From the NCBI RefSeq assembly GCF_002163875.1, contig NZ_CP019333.1:3030864-3094863 (forward strand): a stretch of DNA of 64,000 bases, in the 5' to 3' direction. The notes under the pieces are model-generated. The model did no database searches, had not been told where the DNA came from, and saw only the letters and a list, made by a program, of their open reading frames with translations. Shown here piece after piece: positions 51,742 to 60,637 of this stretch. Within the stretch, counting starts at the first letter, position 1, and every line of letters begins with the position of its first letter. The position numbers and the translations under genes were made by a program. The DNA comes from Gilvibacter sp. SZ-19. GTDB taxonomy: Bacteria > Bacteroidota > Bacteroidia > Flavobacteriales > Flavobacteriaceae.

Positions 51742-53487
51742 TTAATGTTTTACCAAACGGTTAGTAAAGCTATTGGTCTCTCCTTGAATCTTTAGCAAGT
51801 AGACTCCTGCTTGTAGATTTGCAAGGTTCAATACTGTAGTTGATCGATCTAATTCCTGCTCTAATACCAATTGCCCTAAAACATTGTAGAGTTTTAGCCC
51901 AGTTATATGCTGATCTGACAATTGCACGTTTACCAGATCGGTAACAGGATTTGGATAAACTTGTAAAGTACTTAAGTTTTGCAAGTCTTGATTACTTAAA
52001 ATAGCATTGTCCTCTATTATAGTTACCGTTTGATTTGCAGACAAATCCGTATAGGTGTCCACTATACCGCTAGGCCAATAGACCTTTATCTGATCTACAG
52101 CATTAGCAGCCCCTAGTCCGAAGAACTCAGCCGTAGAATTCTGACTCAAATAACCTTCTAAATTGGCTGTAAATCGATATTGAGTCATTCCACCCGCCAT
52201 AAGTTCAATACGCGCTCCTACTCCATCCCGATTGCTAACAGTACCTTCTAACTTAACCTTAAAATAATTGTTGTCATTAAGCTCGCCTGATTTATTGAGC
52301 CATAAATAATCTTTAAACGGGTCTCTGTTCGCAACGACTATGTCGGGATAGCCATCATTGTCAACATCGCCCATGGCATTTCCATAAGAAAACGCAAGAT
52401 CATCTTCAAAGCCTTGACCAATTACTCGCTCGAAGGTAGCATCACCCTGATTGTCATAATAGGCAGCAGGAAGTATTCCACCGCCATCCGTGGCAAATTG
52501 TCCACTCACATAGAGATCCAAATAACCGTCTAGGTCTCCATCGAGCCAAACGGCTCCCCATGAAAAGTAACCGAACTGAACCCCAGCTGCAATTGCCGTA
52601 TTGGTAAAAGTCTCGTCACCGTTGTTCTTCATTAAAAAATTACCCGGATCAGGATCGCTAGAATCGATGGTAGTGTTCGTGATATACATATCCACATAAC
52701 CGTCATAGTCGTAATCTTCAATAGCCGAGCTCATGGCGTTCATTTGGTAGTCTGATCCAGAAAAGAAACTAATGTCTGAAAATACACCACTGCCGTTATT
52801 CTTGTACATCACGTTTTTGGTAATCAAACGATCGTTGATCAAATAAAGCTCCATTTGACCATCATTATTGATGTCGTAAAAAGTACCTTGAAAACTCAAA
52901 ACAGACCGATTCCCAATATTGGATTCTAAGTTGACATTGGCAAAGGTTCCATCGCCGTTGTTTTTAAACAGCATATTCACCTCTACCTGTGCCAGATCGC
53001 GATTTGCCAAGAATACGTCGAGTAGGCCATCGTTATCGTAATCGCCCCAAGAAGCAGAATTTGTGAAAACGTTGGTCGTTGGTAGCCCAGCTTCCGCTGT
53101 TATATCGACAAAAGAAAAATTGTCATTGCGATAAAAGGTGTTGGGTGCAGTTTCGCTAGCAACAAACAAATCTTTATCACCATCGTTGTCAAAGTCTACC
53201 CACGAAACGCTCTTAGAAGCAATTAGCGGATCAACGAGATCAAGACTGATCTCGGTAAAGCTTCCTTCAATATTCTTGTAGAATCTAACCGGTTCTCCAG
53301 CATTGGTACAAACAGTGATATCGTCCCAGCCATCATTGTCAAAATCGACAAAGGAAACACCTGTTCCATCGCTGATATCTCTTATCTCATCTATGCCTAG
53401 TGCGACTGCGGATTCTTCAAATAATACTTGACTCTGTGCGCTAATGCCTAACATTAAGGCGACAATCAATGGGGAAATTGATCTCAT
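51742..53487 (-). CDS. FG-GAP/ASPIC-UnbV repeat protein with type IX sorting domain
   Basis: 581 residues; signal peptide ending ISAQSQ. Five or more FG-GAP/VCBS beta-propeller blades carry Ca-binding loops (FDNDGWDDI, FDNDGDKDLF, YDNDGLLDVF, YDYDGYVDMY, VDNDGYPDIV); an ASPIC/UnbV domain follows (about 400-470, GVGARIELMAGG, VYWPSGIVDTYTDL) and a T9SS type-A domain ends the protein (YPNPVTDLVNV to GVYLLKIQGET). Integrin-like propellers of this type serve binding or adhesion on the surface. Its neighbour at 49129 is also T9SS cargo. Confidence 0.92.
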   Translation of the reverse strand: MRSISPLIVALMLGISAQSQVLFEESAVALGIDEIRDISDGTGVSFVDFDNDGWDDITVCTNAGEPVRFYKNIEGSFTEISLDLVDPLIASKSVSWVDFDNDGDKDLFVASETAPNTFYRNDNFSFVDITAEAGLPTTNVFTNSASWGDYDNDGLLDVFLANRDLAQVEVNMLFKNNGDGTFANVNLESNIGNRSVLSFQGTFYDINNDGQMELYLINDRLITKNVMYKNNGSGVFSDISFFSGSDYQMNAMSSAIEDYDYDGYVDMYITNTTIDSSDPDPGNFLMKNNGDETFTNTAIAAGVQFGYFSWGAVWLDGDLDGYLDLYVSGQFATDGGGILPAAYYDNQGDATFERVIGQGFEDDLAFSYGNAMGDVDNDGYPDIVVANRDPFKDYLWLNKSGELNDNNYFKVKLEGTVSNRDGVGARIELMAGGMTQYRFTANLEGYLSQNSTAEFFGLGAANAVDQIKVYWPSGIVDTYTDLSANQTVTIIEDNAILSNQDLQNLSTLQVYPNPVTDLVNVQLSDQHITGLKLYNVLGQLVLEQELDRSTTVLNLANLQAGVYLLKIQGETNSFTNRLVKH

Positions 53488-53501
53488 CTTTCGGGGGAAT
53501 T

Positions 53502-53537
53502 AAAAAAAGACACCCCCAAACCTTAGTAAGGGGGTGT
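53502..53537 (-). terminator. Rho-independent terminator of the CUB lipoprotein gene
   Basis: ACACCCCC and GGGGGTGT make a perfect 8-bp stem, followed on the minus strand by seven T. It lies 30 bases after the stop at 53567. Confidence 0.9.
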
Positions 53538-53566
53538 TCTATCAGAATTACATCAATAAGAAATTC

Positions 53567-55273
53567 TTATTTCTTCAAAGTCATCGGTTCAACTTCTACC
53601 TCCATAAATGGAAGGTCGATAGCCGAAGGATCTTTAGTTGCTGAAGCTGCTGGCGCAGTAAATGGAGTTACGTATTGGATACAGATCTCCCACCCTGGAC
53701 GAGTTACAGATCCATCAGATTCGAATACGAAAGTAATGTCTTGTCCAGAAGTTTGGAAAGCTTCGCCTTGTAAGCTAGTTCCGGTAAATCCTGAATTTCC
53801 ATTAGCCGTTACTGTAGAAGCACCTCCAATTGTAGTTACTTCTGTAGCAACATCTTCTATTGGACCGTCGTAAACACGCATATAATCCCAGTTGCTCTCA
53901 ATGTTGAACACTTGGAAAGTAGCCAATACTACTTGCCCAAATGGAGCTGTGTAGCTTTGGGTTACATCTTCGTTCACACCATAGTCTCCAGTTGTTCCTC
54001 CAGAATCTACGTAGTCTACATCACACACAAGTGGTGGTGGCGCAGTACCACATACCTCTGCAGCCCATCCTGTGTCAGTTACAGAACCATCAGAATTAAA
54101 GACTAAAGTAAGTGAGTCTGTAGTACCGTCTACCTGTACTTGGAAAAGCTCTGAACCTGAGTACGTTCCAATTAATGGTGCGGTTGCGTCTGAACCATCA
54201 TAGATAGATAGTTCATCACAGCAAGATTCGGTTGCAAACTCCGTGAAATATAAAGTCATAGGAGAACCGTCTCCAGTTGTTACAACACGTGTTACGTTTT
54301 CATCGTTACGGTAGTTGATAATGGTACCACCCGTATCGGCCGCAAAGCTAATAGGATCAGTACATTCTAAAATTGGTAGTGGCACATCACTTGGAAAACT
54401 TACAGTACCAGTTCTTCCGTTCCAAGACCAAGTTCCTTGATCTTGTGCAATAAGACACTGTGTTCCATCTCCGTTAGAAAATGAATCGTATCCAAGGTTG
54501 TTCCCATCTCTTACAATGGCACTTACACCAATGTCATAAGTTGCCATAAACGATCCCCACATAGAAGACTGACCAAACAACCAGATCTCGTTGTTAACCC
54601 CAGGAGTTACCAAAAGCAAGCCTGGAATCCCTACTTGCGAGAAACATGCAAAGTCAAAAGTTTCTGTGGTTGTGTCAGTGAATGGGTTTCCTGCTGGTGA
54701 CAGCACAAAAGTCTCGGTCACAACAACTCCAGCTCCTGCTGGGTGTGGCGTACCATCACTAACAAGGTTCCATACTCCGTTAAAGGCACCATCTGTGTTG
54801 TCCACATAAGTACCTAGAGAAACAACACCGCGCTGGGTGCTAAATTCCTTGTACACGTGGCTGATACCGTCTTTCCCGTTAATGGTCACATCACTAACAA
54901 TTGGGTTTGAAGGATCAGAAATGTCAAAGCTGAAATTTCCGTTTACACCTTTAAAGGCAAAAGAAGTTCCCGCCATATCTGCCTCGTGAGAGAAAAATGA
55001 GTATTTGTCTCCGTTTAAGGTTTTAACTGTTGCGTTGAATTTGCCGTCGTTTCCGGCATTAATCCAAATTTTGGCATTGAAGTCAGAATCTAGAGTGGCA
55101 ATAAATCCGTGGTACATTCCCAAGCCTGAATCGTCAAACTCAGCTCTTGGAGTTGCTTTTGGATCCACCGATTCTGTAAATGCGTTGGTTTCATTTTGAT
55201 CTAGTTCAGTTGTTTCTTCACTACAAGAGAAACACACTGCACCTAGAGCAAGCATTAAAATAAATTTCTTCAT
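53567..55273 (-). CDS. Lipoprotein with two CUB-like domains, member B of the three-paralogue family
   Basis: 568 residues; lipobox AVCFSCSEETTEL (Cys17). Residues about 50-305 are the family core: LGMYHGF, FSFDISD, GVVSLGTYVDN, FNGVWNL and GTWSWNGRTGTV, matching the gene at 55636. Then come two CUB-like domains (about 310-405 and 415-520): each has a Y-N-E-T opening, a D-L-IYDG or D-M-RVYDG strand and LVFNSDGSVTDTGW / FVFESDGSVTRPGWE. CUB domains bind protein or glycan ligands, often with calcium. Surface location is inferred from the acidic lipoprotein signal. A role in adhesion or binding is possible but not shown. Confidence 0.8.
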   Translation of the reverse strand: MKKFILMLALGAVCFSCSEETTELDQNETNAFTESVDPKATPRAEFDDSGLGMYHGFIATLDSDFNAKIWINAGNDGKFNATVKTLNGDKYSFFSHEADMAGTSFAFKGVNGNFSFDISDPSNPIVSDVTINGKDGISHVYKEFSTQRGVVSLGTYVDNTDGAFNGVWNLVSDGTPHPAGAGVVVTETFVLSPAGNPFTDTTTETFDFACFSQVGIPGLLLVTPGVNNEIWLFGQSSMWGSFMATYDIGVSAIVRDGNNLGYDSFSNGDGTQCLIAQDQGTWSWNGRTGTVSFPSDVPLPILECTDPISFAADTGGTIINYRNDENVTRVVTTGDGSPMTLYFTEFATESCCDELSIYDGSDATAPLIGTYSGSELFQVQVDGTTDSLTLVFNSDGSVTDTGWAAEVCGTAPPPLVCDVDYVDSGGTTGDYGVNEDVTQSYTAPFGQVVLATFQVFNIESNWDYMRVYDGPIEDVATEVTTIGGASTVTANGNSGFTGTSLQGEAFQTSGQDITFVFESDGSVTRPGWEICIQYVTPFTAPAASATKDPSAIDLPFMEVEVEPMTLKK

Positions 55274-55553
55274 TTGTGTTGCGAGGTTTTGAAAAGTTAA
55301 AAGTTTTGTTCGCTAGAATTCGAAGTGGCAATATAAAGTCATTTTCGAAAAAGGCAATGAAATTGTTAAGGAAATTTTAAATAATCCTTAAAGCGAAGTT
55401 TTTTATCGATTAATGGAAAAAAAAGTCTCAATTTTTTAAGAAAATGACAATTCAGAGCCTCGCTCACCCCCTATTGTTAAAGGATTCTCATGATAAAGCA
55501 CTGATTTTCTGGCAAATTCAGCCCGTCTGGGAAGAAAACAAGTCAACAGCAAC

Positions 55554-55596
55554 AAAAAAACCTTCAAAAAATAGACGAGCTACTCTTTGAAGGTTT
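55554..55596 (-). terminator. Rho-independent terminator of the 55636 lipoprotein gene
   Basis: AAACCTTCAAA and TTTGAAGGTTT form a perfect 11-bp stem around a 17-base loop and are followed on the minus strand by seven T. The 362-bp gap (55274-55635) also holds the promoter region of the CUB gene, where TTG-N19-TATATTGC is a weak match; otherwise only A/T-rich sequence. Confidence 0.8.
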
Positions 55597-55635
55597 TAAC
55601 CCAGATTTAGATTTTTCTATTAGAAATTCCTTACG

Positions 55636-56577
55636 TTAATCCAGTAATATGGTTCCACTTCTTCCATTCCAAGACCAAGTTCCAGAAGCTACCTCTGTAC
55701 AACTTAGATCTACATAAGCTTGCACGCCAGGAACTGCTCCATTTATCGTAGAACCTAGATTCCAGGTCAAATTGTTGCCTAAAATATCAGTGGTCTGACC
55801 AAAGGCTGCGATCTCATCTACAGCTGTTGGCCCAACTAGAGGTAAATCCAATACCGTAGGTCCAAGCGTGAAAGGCGCATAAGTCCCAGCAGGAATCACC
55901 CCACAACCCGAAGCTGTAAAACTCTCTTGAGAGGTGTCGTTGAACATACGTCCATCTGGAGTACCATTGTCGTAACAAATGACCAATTCGTCAATATTAT
56001 CGACAGTAATAGTAAAGGTAAACGGAGGAAACGGTATGGGCTGTGTTATGTCTGAGGTAGAGGTGCTGATAAAATCCCATGTACCGGCAAAGCTTGAATC
56101 CGCAGTATCTACAAAAGTTCCTAGCGATACCGTGGCTCTGCTCGCGGCCTCATCCTTAACTAACAGAATGTGTATCGGTCTACTTTCCAGATCAGAACCC
56201 AAGACAATAACATTTTCTTTGTCTGATACGTCAATGGTAAAGAAAGCATTGTCCGATTTAAATCGATATTGCGCATCTCCCAAGGCTTGTCCCTCAAAAT
56301 ACAGTGACTTGCCATTATCTAAGGCAACTACTGCCAGCGGTGTGTCCGCGTCAGTTATACTGACAATCAGTTCCCCGTGGTATTTTGTATCCGCAGACAC
56401 AAAAATACCGCGATACATACCCAGATTGGTACCATCTAAAGTGGCGTCTGGAGTGGCGACACTAAGAGCTGCAAACTTTGCACTGTTAATTGCCTGGTTC
56501 TCTAAAGCTGGTTGCGGTTGTTCTGCACATGCCAATAGCAAGGCAGCGGCACATAGGCCGAGAAATTTTCTTTTCAT
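55636..56577 (-). CDS. Lipoprotein, member C of the three-paralogue family
   Basis: 313 residues; lipobox ALLLACAEQ (Cys17). Its whole length corresponds to the N-terminal core of the gene at 53567: LGMYRGIFVS near 53, FTIDVSD near 112, ATVSLGTFVDT near 148, FAGTWDFIS near 164, then a variable middle and GTWSWNGRSGTILLD at the C-terminus. It lacks the CUB domains. Lies tandem with member B, separated by the terminator at 55554; this makes a local duplication likely, followed by domain gain or loss. Function unknown; probably surface-exposed beta protein. Confidence 0.75.
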   Translation of the reverse strand: MKRKFLGLCAAALLLACAEQPQPALENQAINSAKFAALSVATPDATLDGTNLGMYRGIFVSADTKYHGELIVSITDADTPLAVVALDNGKSLYFEGQALGDAQYRFKSDNAFFTIDVSDKENVIVLGSDLESRPIHILLVKDEAASRATVSLGTFVDTADSSFAGTWDFISTSTSDITQPIPFPPFTFTITVDNIDELVICYDNGTPDGRMFNDTSQESFTASGCGVIPAGTYAPFTLGPTVLDLPLVGPTAVDEIAAFGQTTDILGNNLTWNLGSTINGAVPGVQAYVDLSCTEVASGTWSWNGRSGTILLD

Positions 56578-56600
56578 AGGTGAGGTTTTAAAAAAATTGG

Positions 56601-57878
56601 TTACTCAAAAGTTTTTAGCGTGCTGGTTATGATACTTACACAATCCAACAACTGCTCTTTATTCATTACCAATGGGGGAGCGAAACGTATAATGTTTCCA
56701 TGGGTAGGCTTGGCCAATAGGCCGTTATCTCGAAGTGCCAAGCAAATGTTCCAAGCGGTGTCTCCTTCTTCGTGATCGTCTATGACAATGGCGTTAAGTA
56801 GACCTTTTCCACGTACTAGCTTGACTATCTTACTGTTTGCAATATACTTATTCATTTCTGAACGGAACAACTCTCCTAGCTGAAAAGCGTTTTCAGCGAG
56901 TTCTTCTTCTTGTATAACCTCTAGTGCGGCCATGGCAACGGCTGCAGCAATTGGATTCCCGCCAAAGGTGGAACCGTGGTTTCCTGGACGAATCACGTTC
57001 ATGATATCGTCATTGGCTAATACAGCCGAAACCGGGTATACACCACCGCTTAAGGCTTTTCCTAAGATCAGCATGTCTGGCTTCACTTCTGGAGTTCCGC
57101 TACAGTTCTTATCGGAACAACTGCAATTCCCGCAGGTAGCCAGCAAGCGTCCGGTTCTAGCAATACCGGTCTGAACCTCGTCTGCGATAAAAAGAACATT
57201 ATTGGCCTCACATAGGGCTTTGGCCTTTTTTAAATAATCGGCAGCAGGGACATAGACTCCAGCCTCGCCTTGAATTGGCTCTACCAAGAAACCGGCAATT
57301 TTATCATTGTCTTTCAACACCGCTTCTAAGGCGTCAATGTCGTCATAAGGTATCTTGATGAATCCTTGTGTATAAGGGCCAAAGTTCTTGCGCGCCACAG
57401 GATCATTTGAAAAAGAGATGATCGTAGTTGTACGGCCGTGGAAGTTGTTTTCACAAACCACAATTTGCGCCTCATTCTCGGCAATACCTTTTTTCTCATA
57501 AGCCCATTTGCGACAGATCTTAACAGCAGTCTCAACGGCTTCTGCACCCGTGTTCATCGGAAGCAATTTATCGAATCCGAAGAGCTCGGTAGCGTATTTT
57601 TCGTAACGTCCTAAAAGATCGTTGTAAAAAGCGCGCGAAGTAAGTGTCAGCGTATCTGCCTGACTTTTTAGTGCTCCGACGATCTTAGGGTGGCAGTGGC
57701 CCTGGTTAACGGCCGAATAAGCCGACAAGAAATCGTAATATTTCTTTCCTTCTACATCCCAGACATAAACACCCTCGCCTCGGGTCAATACTACTGGTAA
57801 TGGGTGATAGTTGTGGGCGCCATACTTGTCTTCTAAAGCCATGGCCTCTTGCGATGTCAATCCTTGTAAAACAGACAT
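56601..57878 (-). CDS. rocD: Ornithine aminotransferase
   Basis: PLP enzyme converting ornithine and 2-oxoglutarate to glutamate-5-semialdehyde and glutamate. The 425-residue protein shows the class III aminotransferase set: [10 protein letters not shown] (111-120), FHGRTTT (147-153), [13 protein letters not shown] (231-243) and PLP-Lys274 in [10 protein letters not shown]. Between the aspartate motif and the lysine there is a cysteine-rich insertion ([11 protein letters not shown], Cys249, 252, 254, 259) absent from the human and Bacillus enzymes. It is known, as I recall, in other Bacteroidota; it may bind a metal (inference). Confidence 0.93.
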   Translation of the reverse strand: MSVLQGLTSQEAMALEDKYGAHNYHPLPVVLTRGEGVYVWDVEGKKYYDFLSAYSAVNQGHCHPKIVGALKSQADTLTLTSRAFYNDLLGRYEKYATELFGFDKLLPMNTGAEAVETAVKICRKWAYEKKGIAENEAQIVVCENNFHGRTTTIISFSNDPVARKNFGPYTQGFIKIPYDDIDALEAVLKDNDKIAGFLVEPIQGEAGVYVPAADYLKKAKALCEANNVLFIADEVQTGIARTGRLLATCGNCSCSDKNCSGTPEVKPDMLILGKALSGGVYPVSAVLANDDIMNVIRPGNHGSTFGGNPIAAAVAMAALEVIQEEELAENAFQLGELFRSEMNKYIANSKIVKLVRGKGLLNAIVIDDHEEGDTAWNICLALRDNGLLAKPTHGNIIRFAPPLVMNKEQLLDCVSIITSTLKTFE

Positions 57879-58023
57879 TTTAATAATTTTTCAATTGAAA
57901 CATGAGCAATTCCTTCTTGGCTAGATCTATCAGCAGGAGAGAAATCATCCTAAAGCGATAGCAAGTTACTAAATTTAGTTCGTGAGGGTTCAAAAAGTCG
58001 GCATAAAAACGTTGGAATTGTAC

Positions 58024-58031
58024 TACTTTTG
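58024..58031 (+). promoter_or_regulatory. Candidate -7 element (TACTTTTG) for rlmD
   Basis: TACTTTTG matches TAnnTTTG and ends 5 bases before the rlmD ATG, so the transcript may start at the AUG. No TTG at -33 distance was found. Confidence 0.4.
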
Positions 58032-58036
58032 CCCCC

Positions 58037-59446
58037 ATGGCAAGAAAACGCAACAGAATAGTATTTGAAGGTCTAGAGGTCATTGATGCAGGGGCAAAAG
58101 GAAAGGCAGTTGCCAAAGCTCCAGACGGACGTGTGGTTTTCATTGACAATGCGGTTCCCGGAGATATAGCCACAGTGCAGACCACCAAAAAACGATCTGC
58201 ATACTATCACGGAACAGCCATTTCATTTGACAAGCTTTCGGACAAGCGCGTGGAACCGGCCTGTGCTTATTTTGGCACCTGTGGCGGATGCAAATGGCAA
58301 AATATGGGTTATCCCTTCCAACTGGAATACAAGCAGCGAGAAGTTACCCAGAACTTAAAGCGTCTTGGTGGCATAGAACCCAAGGAGATCATACCTATAA
58401 AGGGCTGCGACACGCCTTACTTCTATCGCAATAAAATGGAGTTCTCCTTTAGCAATAACAAATGGTTGACCCAAGAGCAGATCTCCAGCGGCGAAGCGAT
58501 AGCAGATCGCAACGCTTTAGGGTTTCATATTCCGGGCATGTGGGATAAGATCTTAGACATAGATAAATGTCACTTGCAAGCGGATCCATCTAACGCGATT
58601 CGCAATTTTGTTCGCGATTTTGCCAAAGAAAAGGGCCTTGCCTTTTTTGATCCTAGAGCGCAAGAAGGGTTACTGCGGACCTTAATGATACGCAATACCA
58701 GCACAGGTGAATTTATGGTCTTGATCCAGTTCTACGACCATGATCAGGAAGCTATTAATATGGTTCTGGAGGCAGTTGCTGCGGAGTTTCCGCAGATCAC
58801 CTCCCTGCTATATGTGATCAATCAGAAAGCCAATGACACGCTTTACGATCAAGACATTTTACGCTACTCAGGAAAAGAATTTATTACCGAAAAAATGGAA
58901 GGCTTGGAATTTAAGATCAATGCCAAGTCTTTTTACCAGACCAACTCCGAGCAGGCTTACGAACTCTATAAGATCGCTCGTGATTTTGCCGGACTCCAAG
59001 GTAAGGAGCTGGTATATGACCTATATACGGGCACTGGGACCATTGCACAGTTTGTTTCAAAACAAGCAGCCAAGGTTATCGGTGTAGAGGCAGTTCCAGA
59101 GGCTATTGAGGCGGCCAAAGCCAATGCCGAGCACAATAAGATCAGTAACTGTGAGTTTTATGTGGGAGACATGAAGCAGGTATTTACCGAGGAGTTTATC
59201 GCTACTCACGGACAGCCCGATGTAGTGATCACCGACCCACCACGTGACGGTATGCATAAAGATGTGGTTGCTCAGTTACTGCAATTGGAAGCGCCCAAAA
59301 TTGTATATGTGAGTTGCAATAGTGCAACTCAGGCACGAGATTTGCAACTACTTGCAGAAAAATACGAGGTACAAAAGTCTCAAGCTGTAGATATGTTTCC
59401 GCAGACGCATCATGTAGAAAATGTTGTACTTTTAACCAAACGATAG
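58037..59446 (+). CDS. rlmD: 23S rRNA (uracil(1939)-C(5))-methyltransferase RlmD
   Basis: SAM-dependent m5U methyltransferase of the TrmA/RlmD family, 469 residues. An N-terminal TRAM domain (about 1-65) is followed by the iron-sulphur ligands Cys76, Cys82 and Cys85 in CAYFGTCGGC, then the Rossmann domain with DLYTGTGTIAQF near 335-346, ITDPPRDGMH near 396-405 and the catalytic cysteine in YVSCNSATQARD near 420-431. Which U is modified (1939 or 747) is inferred from the family name most used for this clade. First gene of a three-gene group with DUF6452 and DUF6048 genes. Confidence 0.9.
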   Translation: MARKRNRIVFEGLEVIDAGAKGKAVAKAPDGRVVFIDNAVPGDIATVQTTKKRSAYYHGTAISFDKLSDKRVEPACAYFGTCGGCKWQNMGYPFQLEYKQREVTQNLKRLGGIEPKEIIPIKGCDTPYFYRNKMEFSFSNNKWLTQEQISSGEAIADRNALGFHIPGMWDKILDIDKCHLQADPSNAIRNFVRDFAKEKGLAFFDPRAQEGLLRTLMIRNTSTGEFMVLIQFYDHDQEAINMVLEAVAAEFPQITSLLYVINQKANDTLYDQDILRYSGKEFITEKMEGLEFKINAKSFYQTNSEQAYELYKIARDFAGLQGKELVYDLYTGTGTIAQFVSKQAAKVIGVEAVPEAIEAAKANAEHNKISNCEFYVGDMKQVFTEEFIATHGQPDVVITDPPRDGMHKDVVAQLLQLEAPKIVYVSCNSATQARDLQLLAEKYEVQKSQAVDMFPQTHHVENVVLLTKR

Positions 59447-59455
59447 TTTATTCTT

Positions 59456-59950
59456 TTGAAAAGAACTCTAGCACTTATTTGCTGCCTACTTTTGGCCATG
59501 GGATGTACCCGAGATGATATTTGTCCGGAAGATACCCAGACCACTCCCCTGCTAATCATAACCTTCAAGGACTTTGCAAACCGCACTTTGTCTAAGACTG
59601 TTCCAAATTTGGAAGTACGAGATGCAGAAAATTCAGAGATCGTATTGTTTAGCGTGAGCAGCACGGATTCCATAGCAATTCCCCTGCGAAACTTTGACAC
59701 GCGAACCGAATTGTTGTTTGTGCGAGAGGCAGACACTACAGACACCGATGAATCCAACGCAGATCGATTCAATCTGCTTTACACTACAGAAGATATTTAT
59801 TTGAATCGCGCTTGCGGATTCATTACCAATTACAATGATCTAAGTGGACAACTGATCAATGAGGAAGGTAGCAACTGGCTCTTTAGTTTTGAAGTTTTAC
59901 AAACCACAATTAGCGACGACAATGCAGCGCATCTTACTCTTTTTCATTAG
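59456..59950 (+). CDS. DUF6452-type lipoprotein
   Basis: 164 residues from TTG at 59456 (9 bases after rlmD); lipobox LLAMGCTRDD (Cys17) with acidic residues after. The mature part has two conserved-looking cysteines (DDICPED, RACGF) and a beta-rich pattern with LLIITFKDF near 33-41. Homologues follow rlmD in many Flavobacteriaceae. No function known. Its 3' end overlaps the next gene by 29 bases. Confidence 0.8.
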   Translation: MKRTLALICCLLLAMGCTRDDICPEDTQTTPLLIITFKDFANRTLSKTVPNLEVRDAENSEIVLFSVSSTDSIAIPLRNFDTRTELLFVREADTTDTDESNADRFNLLYTTEDIYLNRACGFITNYNDLSGQLINEEGSNWLFSFEVLQTTISDDNAAHLTLFH

Positions 59951-60635
59951 TCTGATGCTACTAAGCACGGCTGCAGTTTTCGCTCAGGAATCCACTGAGT
60001 CGCCTTCCGATACCCTAGCCCAGAAAAAGCGTGATAACAAATACGGTTTACGGTTAGGAGTGGATCTGGCCAAACCTTTGCGTACCGCTATAGAAGATGG
60101 CTACACAGGATTTGAGATCACTGCGGACTTTGGGGTCTCCAAACGATTTTACGCCGCCCTAGAACTTGGGACAGAAGAAAAAGAACGCCTTGAAGAGAAT
60201 TTAAATTCAATTGCTCGCGGGAGTTATTTTAAAATCGGAGCAGATTTTAATGCCTATGACAATTGGCCAGGACTAAACAATAGCATTTTTGCCGGATTGC
60301 GCTACGGATTTTCAAGCTTTGAGCAAGAGTTATTGTCTTACGGCATCTACACCACGGATCAGAGTTATGAGGAATTTCAGCTGCGCGAGGAGCCACAGAC
60401 CTTTGAAAGCCTTAATGCCTCTTGGATAGAACTTATGGTGGGAGTTAAAACCGAACTCTTTAACAATCTCTTCCTAAGCCTGAATGTACAGCTTAAACGG
60501 CGCATTAGCGAGACCAAGCCAGAGAATTTTGACAATCTTTATATTCCTGGATTCAACAGAACCTATGACGAATCGAGCTTTGGAGTGGGTTACGGCTATA
60601 CGATCAGCTATCTGATACCGATCTTTAAACGTTAA
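59922..60635 (+). CDS. DUF6048 outer-membrane protein
   Basis: 237 residues from the ATG at 59922, which gives a signal peptide (MQRILLFFISLMLLSTAAVF, then AQ); the longer frame beginning at 59859 has no export signal. The mature protein is strand-rich with aromatic residues (FAGLRYGFSSF, SFGVGYGYTISYLIPIF), consistent with an outer-membrane barrel. Overlap with the DUF6452 gene suggests that the lipoprotein and barrel form a complex (inference). Confidence 0.8.
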   Translation: MQRILLFFISLMLLSTAAVFAQESTESPSDTLAQKKRDNKYGLRLGVDLAKPLRTAIEDGYTGFEITADFGVSKRFYAALELGTEEKERLEENLNSIARGSYFKIGADFNAYDNWPGLNNSIFAGLRYGFSSFEQELLSYGIYTTDQSYEEFQLREEPQTFESLNASWIELMVGVKTELFNNLFLSLNVQLKRRISETKPENFDNLYIPGFNRTYDESSFGVGYGYTISYLIPIFKR

Positions 60636-60637
60636 GC

